This document shows positions 1-7,671 of a DNA stretch of 11,358 nucleotides, piece after piece; position 1 is the first letter of the stretch, and the number at the start of each line of letters is the position of its first letter. The stretch is from contig CADCPE010000295.1 in NCBI GenBank assembly GCA_902803275.1, forward strand, positions 1-11,358, in the 5' to 3' direction. The position numbers and the translations under genes were made by a program. Below the pieces are notes generated by a model. It had not been told where the DNA came from, did not search any database, and was given only the letters and a program-made list of their open reading frames with translations. This stretch comes from an uncultured Erysipelotrichaceae bacterium. Its GTDB lineage: Bacteria; Bacillota_I; Bacilli_A; Erysipelotrichales; Erysipelotrichaceae.

Positions 1-3000
1 CTTCCTTTAAAAGAAATAAATCTTTATCTTGATGAGTATCGCAAGAATAACGATGGCTTCAAAAACTGTGTACCGATAATCGATCCTGACGGTTTTTCTT
101 TATCATATACGGATACTAATGAGTATGATCTTGATCAGGCATATATTCAGGAACTGATCCTGTGCTTTTATGATCTTGGCTATCACAAAACGATCTCCAT
201 GAAAATGAACAGTATAGAAACAAATGATGTCGTTGAAGTTGAAGCCAAACCGCAGCCTGTAAAAAAACCAGAACCGGCAAGCAATTTCAGCAAGACCGGA
301 GAAAAGACATTCTACAAGCGCAAAAACAAGGAATATACGGAACTTAAGATAGATGATCTTGTCGATACTTTATACAATGTAAAATTCACCGGGGAGATGT
401 TCAAGATCGATGAGAGAACGACCCGCACAAATACGATCATTCAGACTGTCTATGTAAAAGATGAAAGCAATGCAGTCGTTGTGAAGTTCGTCGAGAACAG
501 ACGTTTTACCAAGGAAGAACTCAAAAAGAATAAAGAAGGCAAATGTGCAGTTTTCTATGGCAATTACCGTTTTGACAACTTTGCGAACGACTACATCTTT
601 GAACCGGATCAGATAGAATTCATCGATAAGATCGACGATCTTAAGGATGAAGAACCTTTGAAAAGAGTTGAACTGCATATGCATACCAAGCTATCGGAAA
701 TGGATGGTGTCTGTTCCCCAAGTGAAGTTGTGAATGCGGCATATGAAATGGGTCACAGAGGTCTGGCAATAACTGATCATTTATGTCTTCAGGGTTTCCA
801 CGAAGCATACGGTGCCTATAAAGGGATCATGAAATCAGCAGGTGATAATAAACCTGACTTTAAGCTTTTGTACGGCTGCGAGATGAATATGGTCTCTCCG
901 CATCTGAATATCGTATACAACTCCAATGATGATCTGCTTTCGGAATGCGAATACGTCGTATTTGACCTGGAAACAACCGGCCTTTCGACCGAATATGACT
1001 ATATAATTGAATTCGGCGCTGTCGTGATGAGAAAAGGCACCGTCGTAGAAGAGAAGGACTTTTTCATCAAACCGCCGATAGATATCTCAAGAAACGTCAA
1101 AAATCTGACACACATTACGGAAGATGATGTCAAAGATGCCAGGACATTTGCCCAATGCAAGGATGAGATCAGGGATTTCGTCAAAGGAAGAGTACTTGTT
1201 GCCCACAATGCCGCCTTTGACTACGGTTTCCTTAATTCTGAATTGAAAAGAATCGGTGAGGAACCTCTTAGGAATCCGGTCATCGATACGCTCGATCTTT
1301 CCCGATCACTGCTTAAAAACAGAAGAGCCTACCGTCTTGGCAACATGTGCCGTGCCTATAACATTCCGTATGATGAAGATGTAGCCCACAGGGCCAATTA
1401 TGATGCCGATGTGCTGGCTCAGGTCTTCAATTTCATGCTTAAGGATCTGGCCAAGAATAATATAAATACCTTAAATGAGCTTAAGGACTTCCAGGATGAG
1501 GATGCATTCGTCAAAAACAGAGCCTTCCATACAAGTGTTATATGCAGGAATCAGGAAGGTCTGAAAGACCTGTTCAAACTTGTCTCTATCTCCAATACCG
1601 ATACTCTGGCTGTCTTTGGAAAAGCGAATACTAAGGATACCAATTCTGAATTCATTGCGGAACCGCGCATATTCAAGGAAACGATTAATGATCATCGCAA
1701 GAATCTGCTCATAGGCTCGGCCTGCCTCAACGGGGAGGTTTTTGAAATCGCTTCTACCAGATCAAAGGAAGAACTGGCCAGGACGATCTCTTTCTATGAC
1801 TATATAGAAATCCAGCCTCTGGAAAACTACCGTTTTCTCTACGAAGACAGAGAACTTTTCGATAAGGAAAGACTCAAGTGTTATCTGAAGGACATTATTG
1901 ATGAAGCATTGAGACAAAACAAGATCGTTGTAGCCACAGGCGATGTGCATTATGTAAGAAAAGAAGAAAAGATCCTGAGAGATGTATATATAAGTGCACA
2001 GGCAATCGGTGGCGTCCATCATCCTCTTTATCTTTATGACAAAGAAAAAAGAGCGAGACAGGTCACTCCTGATCAGCGCTACTTGAATACCAGAGAGATG
2101 CTGGATGCTTTTTCATGGCTCAAGGATGAAAAACTCATCAGCGATATGGTCATTGCCAATACCAACAAGATCCTGGACATGTGTGATAGCATCAAACCGT
2201 TTTCTGATGAGCTTAAGCCTCCAAAGATCAATGATGCGATCGCCATTGCCAGAAAATGCAACATCATTGAGGAGCCGTTTACCAAAAGACACGATGTCAT
2301 CAATGCGGATGAATATCTGCGGGAATTCGTCTATTACAATGCCCACAGGCTTTATGGTGAGAAACTTCCGGAATTCATTGAAGACCGAATAGAGAAGGAA
2401 CTGCATTCGATCATTTCCAACGGTTACGGCGTCATATATTTTGTATGTCATCTGATGGTCAAAAGATCGAATGATGACGGCTATATCGTCGGATCAAGAG
2501 GTTCGGTCGGATCTTCACTTGTAGCGACGCTATCGGATATTACGGAAGTAAATCCATTACCTCCGCATTATATCTGTCCTAAATGTCACAAACTCATATG
2601 GATGAAGGATGTAGCCTCCGGATATGACCTTCCTGATAAGAACTGTCCGGATTGCGGATCAAAGATGACCGGTGACGGACAGAATATTCCTTTTGAGACC
2701 TTCTTGGGATTTGAAGGCGACAAGATCCCTGATATAGACCTGAATTTCTCTGGCGACTATCAGCCTAAGGCACATCTTTTTACAAGAGAGATATTCGGCG
2801 AAGAAAACGTCTTCAGAGCAGGTACTATTTCGACTGTTGCGGAAAAGACGGCTTTCGGCTATGTATCAGGATATTGCGAAGAAAAGGATATCACCAATAT
2901 GTCCAGAGCTCAAAGACAGCGTCTGGCTTCAGGATGTGAAGGTGTTAAACGAACGACCGGCCAGCATGCCGGTGGTATTGTCGTACTGCCTGATGACATG

Positions 3001-4164
3001 GAGATCGAAGATGTAACTCCTATACAGTATCCGGCCAATGATAAGGATGCCGCCTGGAGATCGACCCATTTTGAATATCATGACTTTTCGGACAATCTGC
3101 TCAAATTTGATATTCTTGGCCATGTAGATCCTACGGCAATGAGACTTTTTGAGAATATTTCCGGAATAGATGTCAAGACGATCCCGATGAATGATGAAAA
3201 AGTATTGTCTTTATTCTATTCATCAAAAGCTTTGAATATCACCAATCCGAACTATCAGGAAAAGACTGGTGCCTGCGGGCTGCCGGAATTTGGAACTCTC
3301 AACACCAGAAGTACGATCGAAGAGACAAGACCTAAGGTATTCTCTGAACTGGTACAGATCTCAGGCCTTTCACATGGAACCGATGTATGGCGCGGCAACG
3401 CTCAGGATCTGATCAGAGGAGGCATTCAGCTTTCTGATGTCATAGGATGTCGAGATGATATCATGTCATATCTGCTTTCGCATGAACTTGAACCGCTGGA
3501 TGCTTTCAACATCATGGAACATGTCAGAAAGGGAAAGGGCCTGACGGAAAGTGAAGAATCCAAGATGCTGGCACATGATGTCCCGGCCTGGTATATCAAT
3601 TCCTGCAAGAAGATCAAATATATGTTCCCGAAAGCCCACGCCGTTGCATACTGCATCATGGCTGTGCGCGTGGCCTGGTTCAAGGTATATCATCCGGAAT
3701 ACTATTACGTCTCCTATTTTTCATTAAGATGCGATGCCTATGAGATCGAAACCATGATCAAGGATGCGGATTCGATCTATGCCAGAATGCAGGAATTAAG
3801 ATACAAGATCAATAACCGTGAAGCCAACAAGAAGGAAAAGGATATATTTGATACGCTGGAGGTCTGCTATGAAATGGCATCTAGAGGCTACAGGCTCACA
3901 AATATCGATCTTTACCGTTCTTTGGCTACTGAATTTACCGTCAATCCTGATGACCATCATGAGATAATACCGCCATTCAAGGTCCTTGACGGTCTGGGTG
4001 ACAACGTTGCCGTATCGATTGTTGAAGCCAGAGAAAAAGGAGATTTCCTTTCCAAAGAGGATCTTATGGATCGAACCCAGCTTTCTACCACTCTGTGCAA
4101 AAAACTGTCAGATCTTGGAGTATTGAACGGTCTTGATGAATCTAATCAGATCTCGCTTTTCTAG
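1..4164 (+). CDS. polC: DNA polymerase III alpha subunit, Gram-positive PolC type (5' end outside window)
   Basis: Replicative DNA polymerase of low-GC Gram-positives, with its own 3'-5' proofreading exonuclease. Codons are numbered from base 1. An OB-like domain lies at about 104-207. The PHP domain starts with H226xH228 and is split by a DEDDh exonuclease (D322xE324, H402N...D407, H463...D468), then resumes to about GDVHY at 647-651. The polymerase core has the GSRGSVGSS loop (831-839), a four-cysteine zinc knuckle (C859, C862, C882, C885) and catalytic aspartates D911, D913 and D1037. The protein ends in QISLF (1383-1387), the beta-clamp-binding motif known from PolC. The frame is open from base 1. 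The first in-frame ATG (199) has no ribosome binding site and lies in the linker before the OB domain, so the N-terminal domain starts upstream. B. subtilis PolC is 1437 residues; 1387 are visible here. The identity is near certain from motif order. Confidence 0.98.
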   Translation, partial: LPLKEINLYLDEYRKNNDGFKNCVPIIDPDGFSLSYTDTNEYDLDQAYIQELILCFYDLGYHKTISMKMNSIETNDVVEVEAKPQPVKKPEPASNFSKTGEKTFYKRKNKEYTELKIDDLVDTLYNVKFTGEMFKIDERTTRTNTIIQTVYVKDESNAVVVKFVENRRFTKEELKKNKEGKCAVFYGNYRFDNFANDYIFEPDQIEFIDKIDDLKDEEPLKRVELHMHTKLSEMDGVCSPSEVVNAAYEMGHRGLAITDHLCLQGFHEAYGAYKGIMKSAGDNKPDFKLLYGCEMNMVSPHLNIVYNSNDDLLSECEYVVFDLETTGLSTEYDYIIEFGAVVMRKGTVVEEKDFFIKPPIDISRNVKNLTHITEDDVKDARTFAQCKDEIRDFVKGRVLVAHNAAFDYGFLNSELKRIGEEPLRNPVIDTLDLSRSLLKNRRAYRLGNMCRAYNIPYDEDVAHRANYDADVLAQVFNFMLKDLAKNNINTLNELKDFQDEDAFVKNRAFHTSVICRNQEGLKDLFKLVSISNTDTLAVFGKANTKDTNSEFIAEPRIFKETINDHRKNLLIGSACLNGEVFEIASTRSKEELARTISFYDYIEIQPLENYRFLYEDRELFDKERLKCYLKDIIDEALRQNKIVVATGDVHYVRKEEKILRDVYISAQAIGGVHHPLYLYDKEKRARQVTPDQRYLNTREMLDAFSWLKDEKLISDMVIANTNKILDMCDSIKPFSDELKPPKINDAIAIARKCNIIEEPFTKRHDVINADEYLREFVYYNAHRLYGEKLPEFIEDRIEKELHSIISNGYGVIYFVCHLMVKRSNDDGYIVGSRGSVGSSLVATLSDITEVNPLPPHYICPKCHKLIWMKDVASGYDLPDKNCPDCGSKMTGDGQNIPFETFLGFEGDKIPDIDLNFSGDYQPKAHLFTREIFGEENVFRAGTISTVAEKTAFGYVSGYCEEKDITNMSRAQRQRLASGCEGVKRTTGQHAGGIVVLPDDMEIEDVTPIQYPANDKDAAWRSTHFEYHDFSDNLLKFDILGHVDPTAMRLFENISGIDVKTIPMNDEKVLSLFYSSKALNITNPNYQEKTGACGLPEFGTLNTRSTIEETRPKVFSELVQISGLSHGTDVWRGNAQDLIRGGIQLSDVIGCRDDIMSYLLSHELEPLDAFNIMEHVRKGKGLTESEESKMLAHDVPAWYINSCKKIKYMFPKAHAVAYCIMAVRVAWFKVYHPEYYYVSYFSLRCDAYEIETMIKDADSIYARMQELRYKINNREANKKEKDIFDTLEVCYEMASRGYRLTNIDLYRSLATEFTVNPDDHHEIIPPFKVLDGLGDNVAVSIVEAREKGDFLSKEDLMDRTQLSTTLCKKLSDLGVLNGLDESNQISLF

Positions 4165-4176
4165 GAGGAGATAAAT

Positions 4177-5382
4177 ATGCTTATTGACAAACTGCTGGAT
4201 TATGTATCTTATGAAACGACCAGTTATAAAAGTTCCGAAAGCTTTCCAAGCAGTGAAAAAGAATGGCTGCTTGCCAGACATCTGAAGGAACAGCTGGAAA
4301 AACTCGGACTGCAAGAGGTGATTCTGGATGATAACTGCTATGTATACGGCTATCTTCCGGGCGATCCGGATTATCTTGCGATCGGTCTTATTGCACATAT
4401 GGATACTTCCGAACAGGCATCTGGAAAAGATGTCAGAGCAAGGATCATCGAAAACTATGATGGCTCAGATAGCAAACTGAATGAAGATCTTTATTCGACA
4501 GTTCAAAGATTTCCGAATCTGAAAGATTATGTCGGAAAGACCCTTGTCGTAACAGACGGGAATACACTTCTGGGAGCTGATGATAAAGCAGGTATAGCCA
4601 TCATCATGCAGACCCTGGAAACACTGATCAATAATCCTGATATCATCCATGGTCCGATCAGAGTCTGCTTCTCACCTGATGAAGAGGTCGGCAGGGGTAC
4701 GGAACATTTCAACTATGATCTGTTTAAGGTTGATTTTGCCTATACGATCGATGGTGATAAACCAAACGGACTGGAATATGAGAATTTCAATGCAGCAACA
4801 GCGATTGTTAATGTCAAAGGCATATCGGTCCATCCGGGATCTGCCAAGAACAAAATGGTCAACGCCATTCAGGTAGCTCATGAATTCCATGACATGATGG
4901 ATAAGGATGCACTGCCGGAAAAGACCGAAGGATATGAAGGCTTCAATCTCCTGCTTGGTATCAAAGGTGAAGTCGCATCCTGCACGATGCAGTACATCAT
5001 CAGAAATCATGATATTGGTCTTCTCAACAAACAGAAACACGATTTTGAGATCATCAGAGATAAGCTGAACGATAAATATGGTTATGATGTGATTGATCTT
5101 AAGCTGGTCGATTCCTATCGGAACATGAAGGAAAAGTTTATCGGTCATGAAGAACCGATCGATCTTGTGAAAAGAGCCATGTCTGAAGTCGGACTGGAAT
5201 TCAGATCTGTTGCGATCAGAGGCGGAACGGATGGTGCGAGTCTCACCTGGAACGGAATTCTTTGTCCGAACTTGGGTACCGGAGGCCAGAATTTCCATGG
5301 TGTTCATGAATTCTGGTGCAAGGAAGACGGTGAAAAAGTCGTCGAACTTCTTCTGAAGATCCTTTCAATAGCCAAAAAATAG
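4177..5382 (+). CDS. pepT: Peptidase T (tripeptide aminopeptidase, M20 family)
   Basis: Cytosolic dizinc aminopeptidase that removes the N-terminal residue of tripeptides, a late step in peptide use. It has 401 residues, near the usual length of about 408. Family motifs are in order: H74xD76, GADDKAG at 133-139 with bridging D135, the catalytic/metal pair E169-E170 in SPDEEVG, D192 in TIDGD, the dimerisation-lid start at VHPGSAKNKM (218-227), RGGTDGA (348-354) and NFHGVHE (372-378), whose H374 corresponds to the last metal ligand. The start is set by AGGAGGAG at 4163-4170, six bases before the ATG. This ribosome binding site overlaps the polC stop codon, so the two genes are probably cotranscribed and translationally linked. 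Finding pepT directly between polC and rimP is unusual. No signal peptide or membrane segment is seen. Confidence 0.96.
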   Translation: MLIDKLLDYVSYETTSYKSSESFPSSEKEWLLARHLKEQLEKLGLQEVILDDNCYVYGYLPGDPDYLAIGLIAHMDTSEQASGKDVRARIIENYDGSDSKLNEDLYSTVQRFPNLKDYVGKTLVVTDGNTLLGADDKAGIAIIMQTLETLINNPDIIHGPIRVCFSPDEEVGRGTEHFNYDLFKVDFAYTIDGDKPNGLEYENFNAATAIVNVKGISVHPGSAKNKMVNAIQVAHEFHDMMDKDALPEKTEGYEGFNLLLGIKGEVASCTMQYIIRNHDIGLLNKQKHDFEIIRDKLNDKYGYDVIDLKLVDSYRNMKEKFIGHEEPIDLVKRAMSEVGLEFRSVAIRGGTDGASLTWNGILCPNLGTGGQNFHGVHEFWCKEDGEKVVELLLKILSIAKK

Positions 5383-5397
5383 CCAAACCTATTGAAA
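5363..5397. repeat. Direct 11-base repeat inside a 9-bp dyad at the pepT/rimP junction
   Basis: AATAGCCAAA occurs at 5367-5376 and again at 5378-5387, a spacing of 11 bases, about one helical turn. The same stretch lies inside a perfect 9-bp inverted repeat, TTTCAATAG (5363-5371) and CTATTGAAA (5389-5397), with a 17-base centre. The repeat spans the pepT stop codon, and its right arm contains the -35 hexamer of the promoter upstream of rimP. It could be an operator or could be chance in AT-rich DNA. No T run follows, so a terminator is unlikely. Confidence 0.45.
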
Positions 5398-5421
5398 AAC
5401 AGAGTCAAATAATAATATAAT
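5392..5421 (+). promoter_or_regulatory. Sigma-A-type promoter for the rimP-nusA-infB operon
   Basis: TTGAAA at 5392-5397 and a perfect TATAAT at 5416-5421 are separated by 18 bases of AT-rich sequence. The transcription start is expected near 5426-5429, giving a leader of about 45 bases before the rimP ATG. This suggests the translation-factor operon can be transcribed independently of polC-pepT, which may also read through since no clear terminator separates them. Confidence 0.75.
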
Positions 5422-5425
5422 CATA

Positions 5426-5464
5426 AGGTATTAGGAGCGAGTGATCGCTCCTTAATTATTACCT
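5426..5464 (+). promoter_or_regulatory. Leader hairpin of the rimP operon (candidate cis-regulatory RNA)
   Basis: AGGAGCGA (5433-5440) pairs perfectly with TCGCTCCT (5445-5452) around a GUGA tetraloop, which fits the stable GNRA class. Below it, AGGTA (5426-5430) can pair with TACCT (5460-5464) across an asymmetric internal loop of 2 and 7 bases. Almost the whole predicted leader is therefore folded, and the lower helix ends directly at the rimP Shine-Dalgarno. A role in translation control or attenuation is inference. I do not recognise it as a known Rfam family. The AT-rich 3' flank is interrupted by A residues, so it is at best a weak intrinsic terminator. Confidence 0.55.
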
Positions 5465-5470
5465 GGAGGA
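5465..5470 (+). promoter_or_regulatory. rimP ribosome binding site with short spacer
   Basis: GGAGGA lies immediately after the leader hairpin. The GGAGG core ends only three bases before the ATG at 5473, shorter than the usual 5-9. No other in-frame start gives a complete RimP N-terminus, so this start stands despite the spacing. Confidence 0.75.
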
Positions 5471-5472
5471 AC

Positions 5473-5910
5473 ATGAACTTAGAAAAGATCAATCACGCCT
5501 TGGAAGAATTCTGTAAGGAAAATGAAGTAAAACTGTTTGAAGTTTCCTATCACAAAAACGATCAGACATTAAGCGTTCTGCTTGATGAAAAACTGAATAT
5601 GGATGAACTTGAGGAGATATCGAATAAGCTGTCAGCTTATCTTGACAGATATGAAGATGAATTTGAAGACAATTATTTCCTTGATGTTTCCAATGTCGGT
5701 GCAGAAAGACCGATCCGAAATGAAGATGAACTTAAAAAGGCTATAGGTGAGTACATCTATGTAAAGACGAAAGACAGTGAATACTACGGTACTTTCAAAT
5801 CTTACTGCAATGGCGTAATCAGTCTTGATACCAAGGAAAAAAACCGAACCAAGAATGTTTCGATAGAATACAAAAATACTAAAAAAGTGCGTTATGCCGT
5901 TAAATTCTAA
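5473..5910 (+). CDS. rimP: Ribosome maturation factor RimP
   Basis: RimP binds the pre-30S subunit and assists assembly of the S12 region. It has 145 residues, close to the usual 150. The N-terminal alpha/beta domain covers about 1-80 and ends in LDVSNVGAERPI (70-81), the lineage version of the family signature commonly written as LDVSSPGLDRPL. The C-terminal SH3-like beta domain covers about 90-145, including the GTF turn at 106-108. It is the first gene of the packed cluster; nusA follows 12 bases later with its own AGGAG. Position beside nusA and infB is the classical context and supports the call, since sequence similarity in this small protein is modest. No truncation is seen. Confidence 0.93.
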   Translation: MNLEKINHALEEFCKENEVKLFEVSYHKNDQTLSVLLDEKLNMDELEEISNKLSAYLDRYEDEFEDNYFLDVSNVGAERPIRNEDELKKAIGEYIYVKTKDSEYYGTFKSYCNGVISLDTKEKNRTKNVSIEYKNTKKVRYAVKF

Positions 5911-5922
5911 AGGAGAGATAAA

Positions 5923-7671
5923 ATGAGTGGCATTAGTCTAAAAAACAAAAATTTTATTGATGGTATGAGACTTTTCGAGGAAGATCGAAAAGTTGATCCT
6001 GAATTCGTGCTGGATACACTAAAGGAAGCCATCGCCAAGACTTATCAGAAGCACATCGATGCACCGGAAGCAGTAGTCAGAGTTTCCATTGAAAAGAACG
6101 AGCTTCATGTCTATCATCAGCTGATGGTGGTAGATGATGAAACAGAGACTTTTGATGAGACTCTCGATATCCTTTATTCCGAAGCTGTTAAGCTCAATCC
6201 GGAAGTAAAGGTCGGTGATATGATCGAAGAAGAAGTCGATTTCAATGAGATCGGACGTACTTCCATAAACGTTGCCAAGCAGATGCTTAAGCAAAGGATC
6301 AAGGAATACGAAAAACAGCGGGTCTATGATGAATACAAGGATAAGGAATCAGATCTGATCTCCGGAATCATCAAAACAATTGAAGATAAATTCATTCTTG
6401 TCGATATCAAGAATACAATCGGCATCCTTTTGAAATCTGAACAGATCCCTAATGATGTCTACCGTGAAGGCCAGTCAATCAGATGCATAATCAAGGAAGT
6501 TTCCAAGAACTCCAAAGGTTCACAGGTCGTTTTATCACGTGCTGATGCCATGTTTGTCAGAAGGCTGTTTGAAAAGGAAGTTCCGGAAATAGCTCAAGGT
6601 CTTGTTGAAATAAAGGCTATTGCCAGAGATGCCGGCGAACGTACAAAGATGGCTGTTTACTCAAGAAACGACGATGTCGATGCCATCGGCGCCTGCATAG
6701 GACCTAGAGGTTCCAGAGTTCAAGCTGTCATCGGCGAGATAAAAGGTGAAAAAGTCGACGTCTTTGAATGGAATGACGATATCGGTGAACTGGTAAAGAA
6801 TGCCTTATCACCGGCTGAAGTGAAAGCGTGCTTCTATGCCAACAGTCTGACTGATCCGGAACTTACGGATGAGGCTATCGAAGAATATGAAAAATACAAC
6901 AAACGTCCGCTGGTCGTTGTCGTAGATGATGACAAGCTTTCAGTCGCTATTGGCAAAAGAGGCAAGAATGCCAAACTGGCCGTCAAGCTCACAAACCGCA
7001 AGATCGATATCAAGACGCAGACCGAGATCGATGAACTGGGCCTGGATGTAGAAAAGCTAGTTGAAGAATTCAAGGCTGATCAGGTAAGGATCATCAAGGA
7101 GAGAGAACAGAAGAAGTTCCTCGAACTTCAGGAAGAAGCTGCCAGAAGAAAAGCTGAATTTGATGAAGCTATGGCCGCTAACGATACCGGATTTGATGAG
7201 ACTACATTGGAAGAGATGGATGAAGCCAAAGTTGAGGAAGTAGTTCAGATCCCTAATGAGAATCTTTCCAAGAGCGATGAATCTGAAGAGATGATGAAAG
7301 AACCTGAGAAAGAAGTAAAGAAGGAAACAGAAGAAAAGGTCGAGGAAGAACCTAAACCTAAGAAGGAACCTAGAAAGCCTCTTACTCCTAAGACGGAATA
7401 CAAGTCAAAGTTCGAAGACTTCGCAGACAGTTCAAAGAAGGAAGAAAGCAAACCTGAGACCAAGAGAAGAAAGAAGAAAGATGATGAAGATCGCCGTGTA
7501 AGAGCAGAAGATCTTGAAAAGAAGGAATATGACGAGAACTTCCGTCCGGTATATACCGATGAAGAACTCGAAGAGATCGAAGCTCAGGAAGCCGAAGAGA
7601 TGGAAAACTCCTGGATCAACGACGATGACATCGATTTCGATGAATACGAAGATTATTACGAGGAGAACTAA
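5923..7671 (+). CDS. nusA: Transcription elongation/termination factor NusA with long acidic C-terminal extension
   Basis: NusA binds RNA polymerase and the nascent RNA, affecting pausing and termination. The start is set by AGGAG at 5911-5915, seven bases upstream. Domains in order: polymerase-binding N-terminal domain (about 1-125), S1 domain (about 140-205, with VDIKNTIGILL), KH1 with IGPRGSR (259-265) and KH2 with IGKRGKN (344-350 region). B. subtilis NusA stops soon after KH2 at about 371 residues; this protein has 582. The extra part is a charged helix-prone stretch (about 375-415), a Glu/Lys/Pro-rich low-complexity linker (about 425-510), a basic cluster K514-K519, and a terminal 45 residues (538-582) with 21 Asp/Glu, one Arg and aromatics W564, F572, Y575, Y578 and Y579. 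It shows no similarity that I can see to the E. coli acidic-repeat domains. Core identity is certain; tail function is unknown. Confidence 0.98.
   Translation: MSGISLKNKNFIDGMRLFEEDRKVDPEFVLDTLKEAIAKTYQKHIDAPEAVVRVSIEKNELHVYHQLMVVDDETETFDETLDILYSEAVKLNPEVKVGDMIEEEVDFNEIGRTSINVAKQMLKQRIKEYEKQRVYDEYKDKESDLISGIIKTIEDKFILVDIKNTIGILLKSEQIPNDVYREGQSIRCIIKEVSKNSKGSQVVLSRADAMFVRRLFEKEVPEIAQGLVEIKAIARDAGERTKMAVYSRNDDVDAIGACIGPRGSRVQAVIGEIKGEKVDVFEWNDDIGELVKNALSPAEVKACFYANSLTDPELTDEAIEEYEKYNKRPLVVVVDDDKLSVAIGKRGKNAKLAVKLTNRKIDIKTQTEIDELGLDVEKLVEEFKADQVRIIKEREQKKFLELQEEAARRKAEFDEAMAANDTGFDETTLEEMDEAKVEEVVQIPNENLSKSDESEEMMKEPEKEVKKETEEKVEEEPKPKKEPRKPLTPKTEYKSKFEDFADSSKKEESKPETKRRKKKDDEDRRVRAEDLEKKEYDENFRPVYTDEELEEIEAQEAEEMENSWINDDDIDFDEYEDYYEEN

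Noticed and set aside
2105..2392. Second-frame plus-strand open frame inside polC
   Set aside because: It overlaps conserved PolC sequence in another frame and has a Met/Ser/Arg-rich, non-family-like composition.
4672..5307. Antisense open frame of 211 codons opposite pepT
   Set aside because: The frame fully opposes a motif-complete pepT, its product looks like random composition, and no ribosome binding site was evident. It is a shadow of the real gene.
5433..5460. Leader hairpin read as an intrinsic terminator for polC-pepT
   Set aside because: The stem is good, but the following bases are TAATTATT rather than a run of T, and it lies downstream of a strong promoter. An attenuator role cannot be excluded, but a plain terminator call is not supported.
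5426..5472. Kink-turn in the rimP leader for YlxQ binding
   Set aside because: The internal loop lacks the three-base bulge followed by tandem G-A pairs that defines a kink-turn.
7245..7463. Antisense Ser/Phe-rich open frame opposite the NusA tail
   Set aside because: It is the reverse complement of Glu/Lys codons (TTC/TCT), so it is an artefact of the purine-rich coding strand.
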